Assembly: GCA_947095585.1 (NCBI GenBank)
Contig: OX352761.1
Location: forward strand, 84,125,919-84,189,918
DNA length: 64,000 nt
Origin: Nephrocerus scutellatus
Taxonomy: Eukaryota; Arthropoda; Insecta; Diptera; Pipunculidae
Direction: 5' to 3'
Notes under the pieces: model-generated
The model's database searches: none
Seen by the model: the letters and a program-made list of their open reading frames with translations, nothing else
What the model was told of the DNA's origin: nothing
Program-made: the position numbers and the translations under genes
Shown here: positions 10,590 to 21,345 of the stretch, piece after piece
Numbering within the stretch: position 1 is the stretch's first letter
Layout of the letters: every line of letters starts with the position of its first letter

Positions 10590-10790
10590 TTTCTTAGTTA
10601 TATATAGCTCACAGCTTCCCCCCACCCGCGGTAAGGGGTTGTGAGCCCATAATCATAGTATATATATAGCATATAGCTTCCCCCCACCCGTGGTAAGGGG
10701 TTATATGCTATTATCATTATTTACTAGCAAAGGTTGTATACAGTTTGTAACTTCCCCCCACCCGTGGTATCATTTCGCTCATAGGGGACA
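10590..10790 (+). repeat. Hairpin cassettes in the D LTR
   Basis: The core gcttccccccacccg recurs three times, twice followed by (c/t)ggtaagggg. In the first copy the core is enclosed by gctcaca/tgtgagc. In the second it is enclosed by tagcatata/tatatgcta. The outer arms differ in sequence but both pair, as expected if the folded form matters. Two agagattttatctct hairpins follow at about 10789 and 10901. Further copies lie at 16175-16375 (duplication) and 19192-19350. Confidence 0.7.
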
Positions 10791-10964
10791 GAGATTTTAT
10801 CTCTCCAATTGTAATTTGGTTTAGCTACGTATTATATATCTGATCTTACACGGCTTACGACTTACGCCGCAAGCTGTTGCTATTCCGCTCATAGGGGGCA
10901 GAGATTTTATCTCTCCAGTTCTGATTTGGATAGATATTTTACTTACAAGAACATTAGTCTAGAT

Positions 10965-11802
10965 CAAGGTTGTCCAACCCGCGGCCCGCGGGCCGCATGC
11001 GGCCCAACGCAAGTAGCCATGCGGCCCGAAAATTTTTAAAATTGTTACTGAAGCATTTCAATTTTTCTGAGGAATGATTTGTGCGCTGTGTTGCCAAGTG
11101 ACAGACAACAGAAACAGGAACAAACCAGACACAGAACATACAGCGCTTTCTTCTCTTTCTATTAGCGTTGCTCGCTTAGCTACGCTTTTCTGTTGTTGGT
11201 CACTTGGTGGCTTACGTGGTATTTTTGTTTCCAACCACTTTTTTTGGTATCGGGTTGAACATTTCGTTATTTTTGGTGTACAGTTCCAGTTGGTCATACG
11301 CCTGTCGGCTACGTTAAAACAGTTAATTTGAAAGTGAGTTGAGTGAATAAAACAAAGTGGTTACTGATACATATATTTTTTATATTTCGTTTTAAGATAA
11401 GTGTTTCATTTAAGACAAGTAAGTACATATTCTTGTTTACTTTATTATACAGCTTTCTATGTTCTTGCTGTTCATTAATAAAAATAAACATTATTATTTA
11501 TTTTTGTTATCATACTAGTCTTTAAGTATACTAAATTAATAGTTTGAACATTTTTCACTTCAGCATGGCCTCTACGTCTCAAGAAAACGGAAAGAAACGG
11601 AAATATATCGATGAAAAAAGGTTTTTTAATGAAACATGAAAAATGGACAGAGGACTACTTTTTTCTTGAGGTGAAAGGTGAGGAACTCTGCTTAATTTGT
11701 CGTGCTTCAATACCTGTCTTCAAAGAGTATAATTTGAAAAGACATTATTCACAAAAACATGCTTCCAAATTCGATGCATATCAAGGAATGTGTCGCAAAG
11801 AC
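10965..11802 (+). mobile_element. Truncated hAT copy created by the duplication
   Basis: The 5' terminal inverted repeat (caaggttgtccaac), subterminal cgcggcccgcgggccgc and the first ~240 bp of the transposase gene (ATG at 11565) are present and match 16550-17387. The copy then runs straight into A LTR sequence at 11803. It has no right end of its own. Confidence 0.85.
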
Positions 11803-14341
11803 AAGATAAAGGCGACCATGAAACAGTCAATTCATTGAAATGGCGCAAATTCGTTCTGTCTGGGCAACGTATAAATAAACCCTCTACACTGCAAAGACAA
11901 TTAAGTGTAAACACGTTGTCATGTTCAAGTTATCACCACTTTGAAAACGTATAGTCATATCGCTCGATCACATCTTACAAGTAGACCGGTGGCTAACGAA
12001 TGGTTAAATGTCTAATAGACGGAAGCGAAGCTTTCTTTCCGATTTGAACATTTGAAGTAGCAGGACGTGAGCTCCTAGGATTGCACCGAACAAGGCAGAG
12101 AGGTAAGAGATTAACAATTTTATCAATGAGAAAAAAAACAAAAGAAAATTAAGACAAACGAAATTTACAGAAAGCAAAGGGCAAAATAAAGAACCAAAAT
12201 CCAACGTTGAAGCAACTGGAGCAAGAGACATAAAAGAAAAATTGGAAAGAATCGCGGATTACATTGGATGGAAGACATTCCCCAGCAAGCAAAATTTGTC
12301 GATTTTTTTGTCTATCGGCTGCAGCATCAACGGCAACTATTTGCTGAATCTTGGAACTCCCCAAACACAGGCCGCCTGTGTGTTTTCTCTCTGCCTCAAG
12401 TAAGTGGAAATCAATGCTCTTTTTTTTTTGAATGCTCGAAAGAAGACGCGCTGTGACTCCGAAAAGATACTGGGTGCTTTCTGTAAACACACCATCTTCA
12501 ATTCATGCAATTTGCCATCGAATATATAGTGCCGACAGATTAACATATATTTTTTGATATACGCGTGGTCACAACTGCGCTCATAGATCGCACTAACAAG
12601 CAACGCACTACCATACATAACCCTACCCTACCCTAACCCTACGTAGTGCCTCGTCAAAAAAAAGAAAGAAAAAATGGAAAAATCACCAATTGGCATGTGT
12701 TCAAAAAAAAAAAAGGAGAATACCCTGCGTTAGAAGTGTATAATCATTATTTACCTTAGAATAATACCTTTCTTTGATACGCTATAAAAATATATATAAT
12801 CATTATTTTTCTTTCTATAATACCTTTCTTTGATACGCTATATTACCAATTATTACATATTCATACATAATACCTGTCTTTGATACGCTATATTGCCAAT
12901 TATTACATATTCATACAAGAAAATACCTCACGAAAAATTATATAATCGTTAATTACCTTTTATAACACCTTCTTAGATACACTAGACTATAATTACTTAC
13001 GTTCTTTATACTACCAGTTCATTAGAGACAGGCTTATGTGGTGTTATAAGGAAAAAGAAAAAAAAAAAGAAAGTAAATATATCACTTTTCTTAGTAAATC
13101 ATTTGATAATCTTCGATACCCTACATTATGATATATCAAAATACTTTCTCGCTTAATATATAATATTTTCTTTGATATGTCATACACGTTTTTTTGTAAA
13201 GTTCATTGGAGAACATACTTATTTAGAATGTCCTCAAATGAAGTAATGATATTGCTTATTTAGTTATTATTCTTATCAAGCCGGTTGATAATCTTCGATA
13301 CCCTACGTTATGAGATATTAAGATACTTACTCGCCTTATATATATAATAGTTTTTTTGATACGTCATACTATAAGTAGTAAATTTTCTTGTAAAGTTCAT
13401 CGGAGAACATACCTATATAACATAGTATCAGATAAAGGAAATATTACTTATTCAGTTAGTAAGCTTATCAAGACAGTTGATAATCTTCGATACCCTACAT
13501 TATGATATATCAAAATACTTACTCGCTTTATATATCATATTTTCTTTGATATGTCATACACGTTTTTTTGTAAAGTTCATTGGAGAACATACTTTTTTAG
13601 AATGTCCTCAAATGAAGTAATGATATTGCTTATTTAGTTATTATGCTTATCAAGCCAGTTGATAATCTTCGATACCCTACGTTATGAAATATCAAGATAC
13701 TTACTCGCCTTATAAAGATATATAATAGTTTTTTTTGATACGTCATACTATAATTAGTAAATTTTTTGGTAAAGATTATTGAAGAACATACCTATAAAGC
13801 ATAAGATCAAATAAAGCAAAGATATTATTTGTTTTGTAAAGTTCATTGGAGAACCTGCTTATATAGCATAGATATTACTTATTCATGTATTACCTTGTCA
13901 AATCGATTGATAGTATTCAACTACCTATCCTGAATACCTACTTGCTTCATCTTTTGCATAATGCTGTCTTATCTTGTTTTCAAATATTATAATTATAGGA
14001 AATACATAAGTTATTGAAATTTATAAAATTACTTATAAGGCTGAGTTTATGATTTCCTTTGTATACCTTTACGTTTTATGAAGTACAATAAAGTTATTAT
14101 AAATAATATTGAAACAAAAAGAGTTTTTACTGAGTTCAGGTGTCGCCGCCCCTATATTCCGTTTATAGGTCATTTCACCCTTAGTGCACGCATTAAATTT
14201 TATTTATGGTGGATGGATGGTGGAGCAGCTGACGGGCCAAGAACCCAACCCAATCCGGCGAGCGAGCTAGAGCATTCGCTAGGCGTGCACACAGGCCTAA
14301 AGCAGCAACTTCTCCGATGAAGAAACAAAGTAACCATTACA
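11803..14341 (+). repeat. 5'-truncated A LTR in the duplicated unit
   Basis: Duplicate of 6218-8756, including four ~185-bp units and the LTR end CATTACA. It has no TG start, no TATA box in place and no internal region of element A. Confidence 0.9.
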
Positions 14342-14343
14342 CC

Positions 14344-15524
14344 ATAAGAGATCAAGACATACGCCCCGAATTCAGAGCAAACATCGACGAACTCGACAAA
14401 GTACCGGACATAGTCCGATCCCTTCGGGAATTTTCGGGGGAAACCAGAAGAGTTTAGTTTTTCATAAGCGTTGATAAAAATGATCTAATAACTTTTGCAT
14501 GTGGGGTTTAATATTATTTTTGTTTATTGAACAATATGTATATAAAAATTTGTGTGGGGTAAATTCGTCGCCGAAATTACTCCTTACACTTCCCGGTCAC
14601 GTCGGACGATGCTGATTCTTCCCGTGTTTGTTACGATGACTGTGAATAAGGTGTTGTCCTGGTGGTGCGAGAACTTTATTCTCCGCCACCCTCTTGTCAC
14701 GATGTTCCCTTTTGCCTGTTCGACCTTCTCTTGTAGTCCTTGGGGCCAGTCTGCTGTGGTGACTTCTCCGTTGGTTTGGACATTACCTTTGGTTGGGGTG
14801 CCTCTTGCCGTGTCCTCTATTGTCGGGGTCTCTTTCTGCCGTTTTGGTGCCGGCTGATGTTGGCGGTCGCCGGGGCGTTTCCCGAGGCTCGTACGGAAGA
14901 GTTCGTTGTCTTTGCTGCTGGTGTTGCTGCGTCTGTTGTCGTCGGTGTTGTTGTCTCTGGCGCTGCCACTGTTAGTGTTTTTGTGCTGTCGGCTGTCACC
15001 ACTGTTGCTGTCGTGTCTATGGCTGTCGCTGCTATTGTGAGGGCTGTTATTACCGTTGCTGCTGCTGTTGCTACTACTCCGATCGCTGCTGCCACTGCTG
15101 CTACTACTACTGCTGCTACTGCTACTACTGCCAGCGTGTCTGTTGCGCCGATGGGCGCGTCGATGGATGCCTTGTGCTTCTATTACCGGCGGCTGGTCTT
15201 CGCCGAAAACCAGCTCGGGGAAACTGGCCTCCGGGTCAGCGTGCGCTGCTTGATTGGTCGCTCATAGTGCATCAGGATCTTATGTTCAGTGATGTTAGTC
15301 ACCGTTGGTAGTTTTTCAAACCTTTGAAATCCGTCTTGGAGCAAAGCTGCTAGTCTCTCTTGTTCCGTTTGTATTTCCGGTTGTACCCTTATACCACGCA
15401 GAGTTTCAGACCGCTGTTCCGCCCTTTCGTGAAGTTGTAGTGTTTGGCCGCCACAACTCAATTGGGCTTTCACTTTTAAAAGGAAGTCTAGTCCGAGGAC
15501 GATATTGTCCACGGCTTCCGGGAG
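14344..15524. other. Duplicated gag scrap C and left end of element B
   Basis: This holds the second copies of the C gag scrap (14344-14457, plus), the truncated B LTR (14456-14588, minus), the serine-rich tract (14856-15245, minus) and the protease/RT fragment (15183-15524, minus). I noticed no change from the first copies. Confidence 0.85.
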
Positions 15525-15528
15525 TACC

Positions 15529-16549
15529 TGTTAGGACGATTTTGGACGCACACAAAATCCCCCATACAACGTAACCAGCTCAGCGGTCCAGGGTTCGCTA
15601 AAACTCTTTTTTTCTCTTTTTTAAATATTGAAATATTGTTAAACATGAAATATAAATGAATTATAATATAAAATGTATTTGGAATACTTTCTTGCATACA
15701 AAATATTTTACTCACTTTAGAATAAGCACCCTGTAGGCTAAGAACAATTGTAACGGGCTTTGCTTCAATAGCACTGCACCGACAATTATATAGCAACACT
15801 CATGGCAATACACAGTGTGAATTACATATTTACACAAGTGTGTTGCCACCGAGTTACAAAGCGAAATCATACATAGTTATAATTACTTACAAGAACTATA
15901 TACTACAACAACAACAAGGTCATTGGGCTCAGCATACGGACAACGGTAAACATACATCACACACACGGTATACGCATGGCGCACGCACAAACAGGGACAA
16001 TGTACAAACACGGAAGATTACTATACGCATGCTGGACCAAATGAACCTTTAGTTCAATTATTAAAAAAATAAAAGGAGGCTGCTGATCGATCAACGGCGA
16101 GTCGTTCGTGAACCGTCGCAGGGTGCACCACTGGTAAGTCTCATTATTCTTAGTTTATTCTTAGTTTATTTCTATTTCTTAGTTATATATAGCTCACAGC
16201 TTCCCCCCACCCGCGGTAAGGGGTTGTGAGCCCATAATCATAGTATATATATAGCATATAGCTTCCCCCCACCCGTGGTAAGGGGTTATATGCTATTATC
16301 ATTATTTACTAGCAAAGGTTGTATACAGTTTGTAACTTCCCCCCACCCGTGGTATCATTTCGCTCATAGGGGACAGAGATTTTATCTCTCCAATTGTAAT
16401 TTGGTTTAGCTACGTATTATATATCTGATCTTACACGGCTTACGACTTACGCCGCAAGCTGTTGCTATTCCGCTCATAGGGGGCAGAGATTTTATCTCTC
16501 CAGTTCTGATTTGGATAGATATTTTACTTACAAGAACATTAGTCTAGAT
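15529..16549 (+). repeat. Left part of the D LTR, second copy
   Basis: Duplicate of 9944-10964, including the hairpin cassettes and the gtctagat target site at its end. This copy is the one still joined to the complete hAT. A strong donor-like ctg|gtaagt lies near 16135 (10550 in copy 1), which may be a splice donor, but no acceptor can be named. Confidence 0.85.
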
Positions 16550-19183
16550 CAAGGTTGTCCAACCCGCGGCCCGCGGGCCGCATGCGGCCCAACGCAAGTA
16601 GCCATGCGGCCCGAAAATTTTTAAAATTGTTACTGAAGCATTTCAATTTTTCTGAGGAATGATTTGTGCGCTGTGTTGCCAAGTGACAGACAACAGAAAC
16701 AGGAACAAACCAGACACAGAACATACAGCGCTTTCTTCTCTTTCTATTAGCGTTGCTCGCTTAGCTACGCTTTTCTGTTGTTGGTCACTTGGTGGCTTAC
16801 GTGGTATTTTTGTTTCCAACCACTTTTTTTGGTATCGGGTTGAACATTTCGTTATTTTTGGTGTACAGTTCCAGTTGGTCATACGCCTGTCGGCTACGTT
16901 AAAACAGTTAATTTGAAAGTGAGTTGAGTGAATAAAACAAAGTGGTTACTGATACATATATTTTTTATATTTCGTTTTAAGATAAGTGTTTCATTTAAGA
17001 CAAGTAAGTACATATTCTTGTTTACTTTATTATACAGCTTTCTATGTTCTTGCTGTTCATTAATAAAAATAAACATTATTATTTATTTTTGTTATCATAC
17101 TAGTCTTTAAGTATACTAAATTAATAGTTTGAACATTTTTCACTTCAGCATGGCCTCTACGTCTCAAGAAAACGGAAAGAAACGGAAATATATCGATGAA
17201 AAAAGGTTTTTTAATGAAACATGAAAAATGGACAGAGGACTACTTTTTTCTTGAGGTGAAAGGTGAGGAACTCTGCTTAATTTGTCGTGCTTCAATACCT
17301 GTCTTCAAAGAGTATAATTTGAAAAGACATTATTCACAAAAACATGCTTCCAAATTCGATGCATATCAAGGAATGTGTCGCAAAGACCAGTTAATGGTAT
17401 TAAAAAAAGGTCTTTCATCTCAACAAAAGTTTTTCAGCAACGTTACAACTCACACAGAATCATTTGTGAAGGCTAGTTATGTAGTCGCAAACTTAATCGC
17501 CAAAAAATCGAAACCATTTTCTGATGGCGAATTTATTAAGGAATGCTTGGAAAGCGTGGCAGATATTATTTGTCCAGACAAGAAAGGTGATATTTCTAAA
17601 ATCAGTTTGTCTCATCAAACTATTGCCAGAATTGACGATCTTGGGAAATCTATCGAAAAGCATTTGAAAAGTAAAGCCTGTGGTTTTAAATTTTATTCTT
17701 TGGCCATGGATGAAAGTACTGATGCTACTGATACGGCTCAATTTGCCATTTTTATTAGAGGTATTAATGACGAATATAGTGTATCTGAAGAAATGACTTC
17801 TTTAGTGCCATTAAAAGACACGACAAAATCAATAGATTTATATGAAGCTGTAAAAAAAACATTAACGCGATTTTCTTTGTCACTTTCCAATATATCTGGG
17901 GTAGTTACGGATGGTGCGCCAGCTATGATCGTTAAAAAAGAGGGGCTTGTAAAATTAATAGGAGACGATGCCGTTGCTGTCGAAAACTCCCGTTTGATGA
18001 AGTACCATTGTATAATACACCAAAAAAATCTATGCGGAAAATCTTTAAAAATGGATCATGTTATGCAAATCGTCGTCAAGACTGTAAATTTTATAAGAGC
18101 CCGGGGATTGAATCATCGCCAATTCAAAGAATTTCTCAAAAATGTTGATGCTGAGTATGGCGATATCGTATACTTTACAGAAGTAAGGCGGCTCAGTCGA
18201 GGACAAATGCTTAAAAGATTTTATAACGTACTTAATGAAATCAAATCTTTTATGGCATCGAAAGCTAAATCTATGCCAGAACTTGACGATGCCGACTGGC
18301 TTACAGATTTAGCATTTTTGGTAGATTTAACAACTCATTTAAATGATTTAAACACGCGTCTTCAAGGCAAAAACCAAGTTATCAGTACGATGTTTCAAAC
18401 AATAAACGCCTTCCAAGTAAAACTAAAATTATGGCAGGCCCAATTAAATGCAAACAACTTTTTGCATTTCAGCACGTTGTCCAAACATATTCCTAAAAAT
18501 GGGGAAAAATATGCGGGCTTACTTTCAGATTTGATACAAGAATTCGAATATAGATTTCAGGATTTTCGGACAAATAATAAGTATTTTTGTATTTTTGCAA
18601 CTCCATTTACAGTTGACATAGTTAAGCTGCCAGCAAACTTTCAAATGGAATGCATAAAGTTGCAATCTGACATCCAACTTAAAGAGAAATTTGATCACGT
18701 CTCTTTGTTGGACTTTTATAAATCATACCTGCCCAGAGACAAATATACCGCTATGCACATTCATGCTTTATTCATGTCATCATTGTTTGGAAGCACGTAC
18801 ATATGTGAACAACTTTTTTCAAGAATGAAACATACTAAGTGAAAATTAGAACCAACATGTTGGATGCACACCTTGAGGACTGCCTGAGAATTGCAACCAC
18901 GTCAATCGAACCAGATATTGACGCATTAGTCAGTCAACTTCAATGTAAAGTATCACATTAATTGTATGATTTTAATAATTAATTTTATTATACATAAAAT
19001 GTATAAAACAATGTTTCATTAAGAAAAAAATCAGAAACTAATAAATTTTGAAGTACTTAAACATTAAAACTATATATTTTACGTTTTTTTTTCGTTCATC
19101 AGCTATGGTAATATACTTGTGGCCCAAAACACATTGTCTTCTTCTAATGTGGCCCAGGGAAACAAAAAGGTTGGACACCCTTG
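16550..19183 (+). mobile_element. hAT transposon (GTF2IRD2/Charlie-like)
   Basis: This 2.63-kb element has terminal inverted repeats caaggttgtccaac and gttggacacccttg (one mismatch). It is flanked by the 8-bp TSD gtctagat (16542-16549 and 19184-19191), the hAT hallmark. Subterminal GC-rich palindromes (cgcggcccgcgggccgc) are typical of this branch. It sits in the D LTR, so it is younger than D and B but older than the 5585-bp duplication, which cut through it. Confidence 0.93.
17150..18961 (+). pseudogene. hAT transposase, GTF2IRD2-like, with two frameshifts
   Basis: The long frame is 17196-18842 (548 residues). It has an N-terminal zinc finger (CLIC...H-x4-H), MDESTD with the first catalytic Asp, VTDGAPAM with the second, the CxxH-type CIIHQKNLC motif and the C-terminal FSRMKHTK dimer region near the catalytic Glu. 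The family start (MASTSQENGKK) is at 17150 in another frame, and about 7 extra bases near 17220 break it from the rest. At the other end a 1-base loss near 18840 makes a premature TGA. The shifted frame carries the normal tail to TAA at 18961. The protein is therefore unlikely to be active as it stands. Confidence 0.88.
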
Positions 19184-19434
19184 GTCTAGATATAGCTCAC
19201 AGCTTCCCCCCACCCGTGGTAAGGGGTTGTGAGCCTATTATCATAGTATATATATAGCATATAGCTTCCCCCCACCCGTGGTAAGGGGTATGCTATTATC
19301 GTTATTTATTTGCAAACTATTGTCAGAGGTGGCAGAGATTTTATCTCTCCATGTCTAACTTGGTTAGTTATACTAAGTGATACGACCCACACACCAACGA
19401 ATGCACCTTACGATGTCGGGACGTCGACTCCATG

Positions 19435-19590
19435 AGTAAAACAGTAAACTAAAACATTGTAAAACCACAAATAAAACAGTAAGCTAAAACATTGCAAAAC
19501 CACAAATAAAACAGTAAGCTAAAACATTGCAAAACCACAAGTAAAATAGTGAACTAAAACATTGTAAAAAACCATAAGTTAAATAAAATT
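19435..19590 (+). repeat. ~38-bp tandem repeat in the D LTR
   Basis: About four units of aaaacagtaagctaaaacat plus gcaaaaccacaaat, with minor variation. They lie in the part of the D LTR to the right of the hAT. Confidence 0.8.
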
Positions 19591-19684
19591 CCAAAAAAAA
19601 AAAACCAAGACAAAGTTTTAAATTTTTCTGTAACGAACCCCTGAAAATCGCTGAGTATACCCCAGCTATAAAACTTCGTTACAG

Positions 19685-19702
19685 TGGCGCCAGAACAGGG
19701 AC
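19685..19702 (+). other. Primer-binding site of element D
   Basis: tggcgccagaacagggac starts one base after the LTR end (CGTTACA, 19683). It differs at one base from the complement expected for tRNA-Lys(UUU), from memory. It fixes plus orientation for D. Confidence 0.7.
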
Positions 19703-19925
19703 TTCTACGCAGAAAAAAACATCAAGCATCATCAAGCTACGACACCCCCCACAGAAGACTACGAGAACCCAACAAACGACGCCCGCCATTAAAGATTTTC
19801 AAATTGTTGTTGTGAAATCTCTACTTCGCCACGAAAGACCACGTTAAATTTCACTCCAACGAATCGGCCGTCACATCACCGCAGAAGACAAGAATCACAG
19901 CACCGGAAACAATAACCCCCAGTAT

Positions 19926-20049
19926 GAAGACATTGTAAAATCATAAGTTAAATAAAATTCCAATAGAAAACCAAGACCAAGTTTTAAATTTTTCTGTAAC
20001 GAACCCCTGGAAATCGCTCAGCATACCCCAGCTATAAAACTTCGTTACA
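19926..20049 (+). repeat. Remnant of the D 3' LTR
   Basis: This repeats 19560-19683 with a few changes and ends at the TSD tacc. Only the last ~125 bp of the LTR remain. The preceding 19703-19925 is D leader with no gene that I can see. Confidence 0.8.
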
Positions 20050-20053
20050 TACC

Positions 20054-20223
20054 AAAAAGTTGAGTCGGGTGTGTTCTCTTCCAATTCGTACGTCAAAGGT
20101 TAAGGCTTCTCGGATAACTCGGGGTGTGCCCTCAGCAATCCTGACCGTCATGTTGACGGGTACGCTATTCGACGCGTTCCTCCTGTCTTCCGCATACTGC
20201 TCGCTGATGAAGCTCTTTGACAA
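20054..20223 (-). pseudogene. N-terminal part of the B protease, active-site motif missing
   Basis: The minus frame reads KSFISEQYAED...TFDVRIGREHTRLNFLV, a retropepsin pattern, and continues past element D in LPEAVDNIVLGLDF. In this family the segment before KSFISE should contain the catalytic Asp-Thr/Ser-Gly. Here the upstream frame reads TLGNEVVKE and the motif is absent. A short out-of-frame deletion near 20222 appears to have removed it. The protease was dead before or after D cut it in two. Confidence 0.7.
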
Positions 20224-21238
20224 CTTCGTTCCCCAGGGTGATGCTGGCGTAGACTCGAGTTGCGTCGAAGTGTAGACAATTTATTGGGTTTGAGGTGTCG
20301 TCATATGGGGCCCCGCCACACCTCTGTTCCGACGGTCCTCGCGGTCGTTTCCCGCTTGTCATGCAGTTTCTCTCCATCGGTTTTGGTCGATGGGTGGGTC
20401 TATTTGGCCCTGCAATTCCAGCTATACTCTCGAAATCCTCCGCTAGTTCGATAAGGTCGTTAAGTGAATTGAAATCTTTTCGCTTGATATAGTATTGATA
20501 TTCCTGGCGACAATTTCCAAATATCCTTTCTACCTGCTGTACCGCTGTGTAGTCTGCGTGCCTTATCAAGTTTTGCATTGTTATCACGAAATCTTTGAAA
20601 CTTTCGTTTCCTGTCTGGCGTCGTTGGCTGATTTCGTCGTCCAGATGTTCCCAATATCGGGTGGGCAAAAAGAATTTCGGAAAGTCTCACTTAAATGCCC
20701 TCCAGCTTTGCCATCTCTGGTTGTTACTCCGGAACCACATCAGTCCACGGTCGCGAAGCAATTCGGGCATAGTTCCCGGGAGCAGATCCTTGTCTAAAGA
20801 GTATGCGTCGGCCAGCTCCTCAAGTCTTTCGACAAATGACAATGGATCTTTGTCCCGTCGATCACCATCGCGTATGATGTACCAGGTGGTACCGTTGTTC
20901 CTCGGTTCGATGCTCGGTCCGTGAACGCTGAAGTGTGCGTTGATGGTGGGATTGTTAACCCCGGTGGTTTGGCTTTCTCGCCTTCTATCGCGTCATATAG
21001 ATTTAATAGTGGTGTGGGCGTTGGTGATGGGTTGCGTTGGTGATGGGTTGCGTTGGTGTCTGGCTTCTAGTTCCGCCAGGCGCAGTTCGTCGTCTGAGGT
21101 CACATCTCGTCCTGTGATGAACGTCGTGAAACGCTTTCTCAACTCATCTACTCCGCCGTTTACGTCCAGCCTGAATTCTGCTATGTAACTTTGTAGGTTG
21201 TCCTTCGTGAGGTTATAGACCCAACTAGTTTTTACCAT
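20165..21238 (-). pseudogene. Gag of element B with SAP-like N-terminus
   Basis: The start is ATG at 21238. The first 81 residues (to 20993) contain a SAP-like helix-turn-helix pattern (LQSYIAEFRLDVNGGVDELR). The middle (20990-20690) continues in other frames. The capsid C-terminal part is open in 20668-20165 (167 residues; SFKDFVITMQNLIRHADY, IELAEDFESI). At least two frameshifts separate these pieces. No CCHC knuckle is visible. The gene ends overlapping the protease frame. Confidence 0.75.
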
Positions 21239-21345
21239 CTTGGCTAATTTTGTTTTTTTTCGTTTGTTACTTATTTTCCAGAGTCCCTGCTCGGGCTTAA
21301 CGAGGTTTTCCCAGCCGAAGTATCCTCAGTGTGACCAGGGTTCGT

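Larger units (their letters stand above)
6218..11802 (+). repeat. Tandem duplication, unit 1 (5585 bp)
   Basis: Everything here recurs at 11803-17387 with a constant offset of 5585, and long predicted peptides in the two units are identical. The unit runs from inside the A LTR through gag scrap C, the left part of B, the first kilobase of D and the first 838 bp of the hAT. It stops in the middle of the transposase gene. The join at 11802/11803 shares only about 1 base between the two breakpoints, so it did not arise by recombination between long repeats. Confidence 0.9.
11803..17387 (+). repeat. Tandem duplication, unit 2 (5585 bp)
   Basis: This is the second unit of the tandem pair. It starts inside the A LTR, without the LTR's first 45 bp, and ends inside the hAT transposase, where unlike unit 1 the gene continues. 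Unit 2 therefore keeps the original right junction and unit 1 keeps the original left junction. Confidence 0.9.
9944..20049 (+). mobile_element. LTR retrotransposon D, inserted in the B protease gene
   Basis: The element begins TGTTAGGACG and ends CTTCGTTACA, flanked by 4-bp TSD tacc (9940-9943 and 20050-20053). It consists of one LTR (9944-19683, about 1.5 kb once the hAT and the duplicated DNA are discounted), a primer-binding site, about 240 bp of leader and the last ~125 bp of a second LTR. All genes are lost: a deletion joined the leader to the 3' LTR at a short cattgtaaaa match. I could not assign a clade because no coding sequence remains. Confidence 0.8.

Noticed and set aside
21283..21300. 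Primer-binding site of element B (ttaagcccgagcagggac on the minus strand)
   Set aside because: It resembles the tRNA-Lys(UUU) complement but lacks the initial TGG and does not abut a convincing LTR end, so I left it out of the feature list as a firm site.
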